Assembly: GCA_041745535.1 (NCBI GenBank)
Contig: JBGTIS010000058.1
Coordinates: 1-64,000 of the forward strand
Direction of reading: 5' to 3'
From: JBGTIS01 sp041745535
GTDB lineage: Bacteria; Bacteroidota; Bacteroidia; Cytophagales; Cyclobacteriaceae
Length of the DNA: 64,000 nt
This document shows positions 62,069 through 64,000 of this stretch, one piece after another (the first letter of the stretch is position 1; each line of letters starts with the position of its first letter). The notes under the pieces were generated by a model, which made no database searches, was not told the origin of the DNA, and saw only the letters and a program-made list of their open reading frames with translations. Both the position numbers and the translations under genes were made by a program.

Positions 62069-63640
62069 GTGACCTTCTTTCGTGAATTACTCAACTTTTT
62101 TATAACCCGCAAAAAAGAAATTTTTGAGCAAACCATTGAACATATTTGGATAACGCTTATTTCACTGATTATTGCAACGCTAATAGGTGTTACAATAGGT
62201 ATTTTGCTTACCCGATTTAAAAAGTTTACTTCCCCGGTATTGGGCTTTGTAAATATTATTCAAACTATACCCAGTTTGGCATTATTAGGATTTTTGTTGC
62301 CCATTTTTGGAATTGGAGCCCTTCCAGCCATTATTGCGCTTTTTTTATATGCTTTATTACCTATCGTAAGAAACACGTATACCGGTATAAAAGAAATCAA
62401 CCCATCGGTAACTGAGGCAGCCAGAGGCATGGGACTTTCTGACATGCAAAGGCTTACGAAAGTTGAACTACCCCTGGCGATTCCTACAATTTTCGCGGGC
62501 ATTCGAACTGCCATGGTGATTAATATTGGAATTGCTACACTTTGCGCGCTTATCGCCGCAGGCGGTTTAGGTGAATTTATTTTTAGAGGGATCGCGCTCA
62601 ATAATGTAACCATGATTCTGGCAGGAGCCATTCCTGCCTCCTTGCTCGCCATCACTTTTGATTTTCTCTTAAGCATTATACAAAAACATATTACGCGGAT
62701 TATTAAACCAGTACTTGTTGTTTTTTCATGTATGGGTTTACTGGCTATTGCATATTCATTTATTGGTGAGATTAAAAATCAGGACCAGTTTATTGCCGGA
62801 TTTAATTCAGAATTTTTAGAGCGGGAAGATGGCTACCAGGGACTTAGAAAAGCTTACCCATTTTCTTTAAATATTGAAGAAATGGATATTGGTTTAATGT
62901 ATGAAGCCATTAACAGTAAAAAAGTGGATTTAATAAGTGGGTTTTCTACCGATGGCCGAATTAAAGCCTATAATTTACGCGTACTTGATGACGACAAGGC
63001 ATACTTTCCGCCTTATTATGCGGCACCGATTATCAGAACACATACTTTGCGAAAGTACCCTGAAATTAAAGAGATATTAGAAAAAACAGCAGGAAAAATA
63101 TCTGAAAACGAAATGCGGCAAATGAATTATGAGGTAGATGTTGGTAAAAGTTCACCCCGGAAAGTCGCTGAAGCCTTTCTTAAAAAAGCAAATCTTAAAG
63201 TAGTGGCGAAAAAAAATCACACGCCTGATATCACAATAGGTTCAAAAAATTTTACGGAGAGTTTTATCCTGGCTGAGCTTTATGCCATTTTGATTGAAAG
63301 CTACTCAGACCTAACTATTGAGTTGAAAGAAGGCTTTGGAGGAACAAAATTAATTTTTGATGCAATGAAAAATGGCAGTATTGATATATATCCTGAATAT
63401 ACGGGTACTGCTTTGCTGGTTCTTCTCAAACCCCAGCCCGCTGTGATGCGGGAAATTATACGAGATGAGGAAAAGGTTTATGAATATGTAAAACAAAATT
63501 CGAAAGAGGAATTTAATGTAACCTGGTTACGCCCTCACGGATTCAACAACACAACGGCCCTAATGATGCGGGAAAAAGACGCGGAAGCGCTTCATATCAG
63601 TTCTATTTCGGATTTGAATATCTATTTGGATAAAAAATAG
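62069..63640 (+). CDS. Glycine-betaine/choline-type ABC permease fused to a circularly permuted binding domain
   Basis: A 523-residue inner-membrane protein. The start is GTG at 62069 (VTFFRELLNFF) or TTG two codons upstream; no ATG fits. Residues about 1-230 are an OpuCB/ProW-type permease with PSLALLGFLLPIFGIGALPAIIALFLYALLPIVRNTYTG and the coupling loop EAARGMGLSDMQRL. The binding domain follows, but its halves are swapped: FLEREDGYQGL ... STDGRIKAY ... DDDKAYFPPYYAAP, the normal second half, comes at about 245-380. ITIGSKNFTESFILAELY ... YPEYTGTALL ... WLRPHGFNNT, the normal first half, follows at about 388-523. No ATPase gene is seen next to it. It probably imports an osmolyte. Confidence 0.88.
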   Translation: MTFFRELLNFFITRKKEIFEQTIEHIWITLISLIIATLIGVTIGILLTRFKKFTSPVLGFVNIIQTIPSLALLGFLLPIFGIGALPAIIALFLYALLPIVRNTYTGIKEINPSVTEAARGMGLSDMQRLTKVELPLAIPTIFAGIRTAMVINIGIATLCALIAAGGLGEFIFRGIALNNVTMILAGAIPASLLAITFDFLLSIIQKHITRIIKPVLVVFSCMGLLAIAYSFIGEIKNQDQFIAGFNSEFLEREDGYQGLRKAYPFSLNIEEMDIGLMYEAINSKKVDLISGFSTDGRIKAYNLRVLDDDKAYFPPYYAAPIIRTHTLRKYPEIKEILEKTAGKISENEMRQMNYEVDVGKSSPRKVAEAFLKKANLKVVAKKNHTPDITIGSKNFTESFILAELYAILIESYSDLTIELKEGFGGTKLIFDAMKNGSIDIYPEYTGTALLVLLKPQPAVMREIIRDEEKVYEYVKQNSKEEFNVTWLRPHGFNNTTALMMREKDAEALHISSISDLNIYLDKK

Positions 63641-63641
63641 A

Positions 63642-63998
63642 TTAGCGCAATTCACTGTATTTTTGAGCAATATAAGCAACAGATTCTTTTAACTCATTCA
63701 ACTCTTTTTCGCATAATGATTTATAAGGCTCTTCCATTCGGGAAACCTGTATCAAACCTTCAACCCGATTAATATCACCCAGGAAGCGCTGATGATGTAT
63801 GTCGTGTACTAGTCCATCGTGCAGTACTTTATAATCGACAGGTTTATCCAGGTAATAGTTTCTGATATATCGGATGCATAAGAAGAAAAACAAAAATACT
63901 ATTAAAGAAGCAAAGATATCGAATATAACTGGCGTCTCATTATAGAAAGGTAAAGTCATATAAGCCAGATACAAACAATAAAATAGTACTGTTAATGA
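63642..63998 (-). CDS. Membrane-anchored protein, possibly 5'-partial
   Basis: The frame is open to the right edge of the window; the first ATG inside is at 63957 (MTLPFYNETPVIFDIF). A hydrophobic segment (IFASLIVFLFFFLCIRYI) is followed by a charged soluble part with HDGLVHDIHHQRFLGD, then a helical tail KELNELKESVAYIAQKYSELR. Upstream codons are hydrophobic (VLFYCLYLAYM), so a second membrane segment may lie partly outside. I do not recognise a family. Its stop is separated by one base from that of the ABC fusion gene, which converges with it. Confidence 0.55.
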   Translation of the reverse strand, partial: SLTVLFYCLYLAYMTLPFYNETPVIFDIFASLIVFLFFFLCIRYIRNYYLDKPVDYKVLHDGLVHDIHHQRFLGDINRVEGLIQVSRMEEPYKSLCEKELNELKESVAYIAQKYSELR

Positions 63999-64000
63999 AA

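Overview
The window is a piece of a Bacteroidota chromosome, most likely from the order Cytophagales. The assignment is inferred from gene content: a type IX secretion sorting tail, BT_3928-type DoxX, DUF1599, DUF2911, TapB, DUF6786 and WG-repeat proteins, CdaA beside FolP, archaeal-type ProS, FloA/NfeD, AT-rich leaders and weak ribosome binding sites. No rRNA, tRNA, CRISPR array, prophage or replication origin was recognised.

Layout. (1) 0-2.9 kb: the 3' part of an aminoglycoside-phosphotransferase-fold kinase and a secreted sialidase-like protein. (2) 3.0-5.2 kb: a PIN-type toxin-antitoxin pair, a broken YVTN beta-propeller gene and an SDR gene with a single in-frame stop. (3) 5.4-10.1 kb: a two-gene operon of a planctomycete-type cytochrome/LamG lipoprotein and its DUF1501 partner. 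(4) 10.1-15.7 kb: a decay zone with remnants of a T9SS-exported surface protein, a frameshifted DUF294 gene, an Rhs fragment antisense to a lipoprotein gene, a 43-bp tandem repeat and mini-hairpins. (5) 15.7-21.1 kb: a glycosyltransferase, a cluster of small nucleic-acid genes (ArfB-like, RNase HI, VF530, Gre-like), Hsp20, a second UPF0316 protein and a MazF-type toxin-antitoxin pair. (6) 21.1-29.1 kb: a long minus-strand run with TapB, a PLP deaminase, a DUF6786 lipoprotein, a fructosamine kinase, DUF547, an OPT transporter and an AI-2E family protein. (7) 29.3-31.0 kb: YceI, nitroreductase and MarR with matching palindromes in both promoters. (8) 31.1-32.2 kb: a broken IS4-family transposase. 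(9) 32.3-36.1 kb: a CreD operon (membrane protein, winged-helix regulator, DgkA, EEP phosphatase, CreD). (10) 36.2-47.9 kb: PNP, a truncated AraC regulator fused to the tail of another gene, TlpA, M1 peptidase, GlmS, Ppk1, PL8 lyase and DUF2911. (11) 47.9-64 kb: mostly housekeeping genes (MurB, CdaA, FolP, AroK, FadL-type porin, ProS, NfeD, FloA), then a WG-repeat protein and a permease/binding-protein fusion.

The most notable points are: the osmolyte-type ABC fusion whose binding domain reads in circularly permuted order; the OPT-DUF547-fructosamine kinase-DUF6786-PLP enzyme operon, which could handle glycated peptides; the identical palindrome core shared by the marR and nitroreductase/YceI promoters; and the many independent gene lesions between 3 and 15 kb. 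No clearly new defence or biosynthetic system was found.
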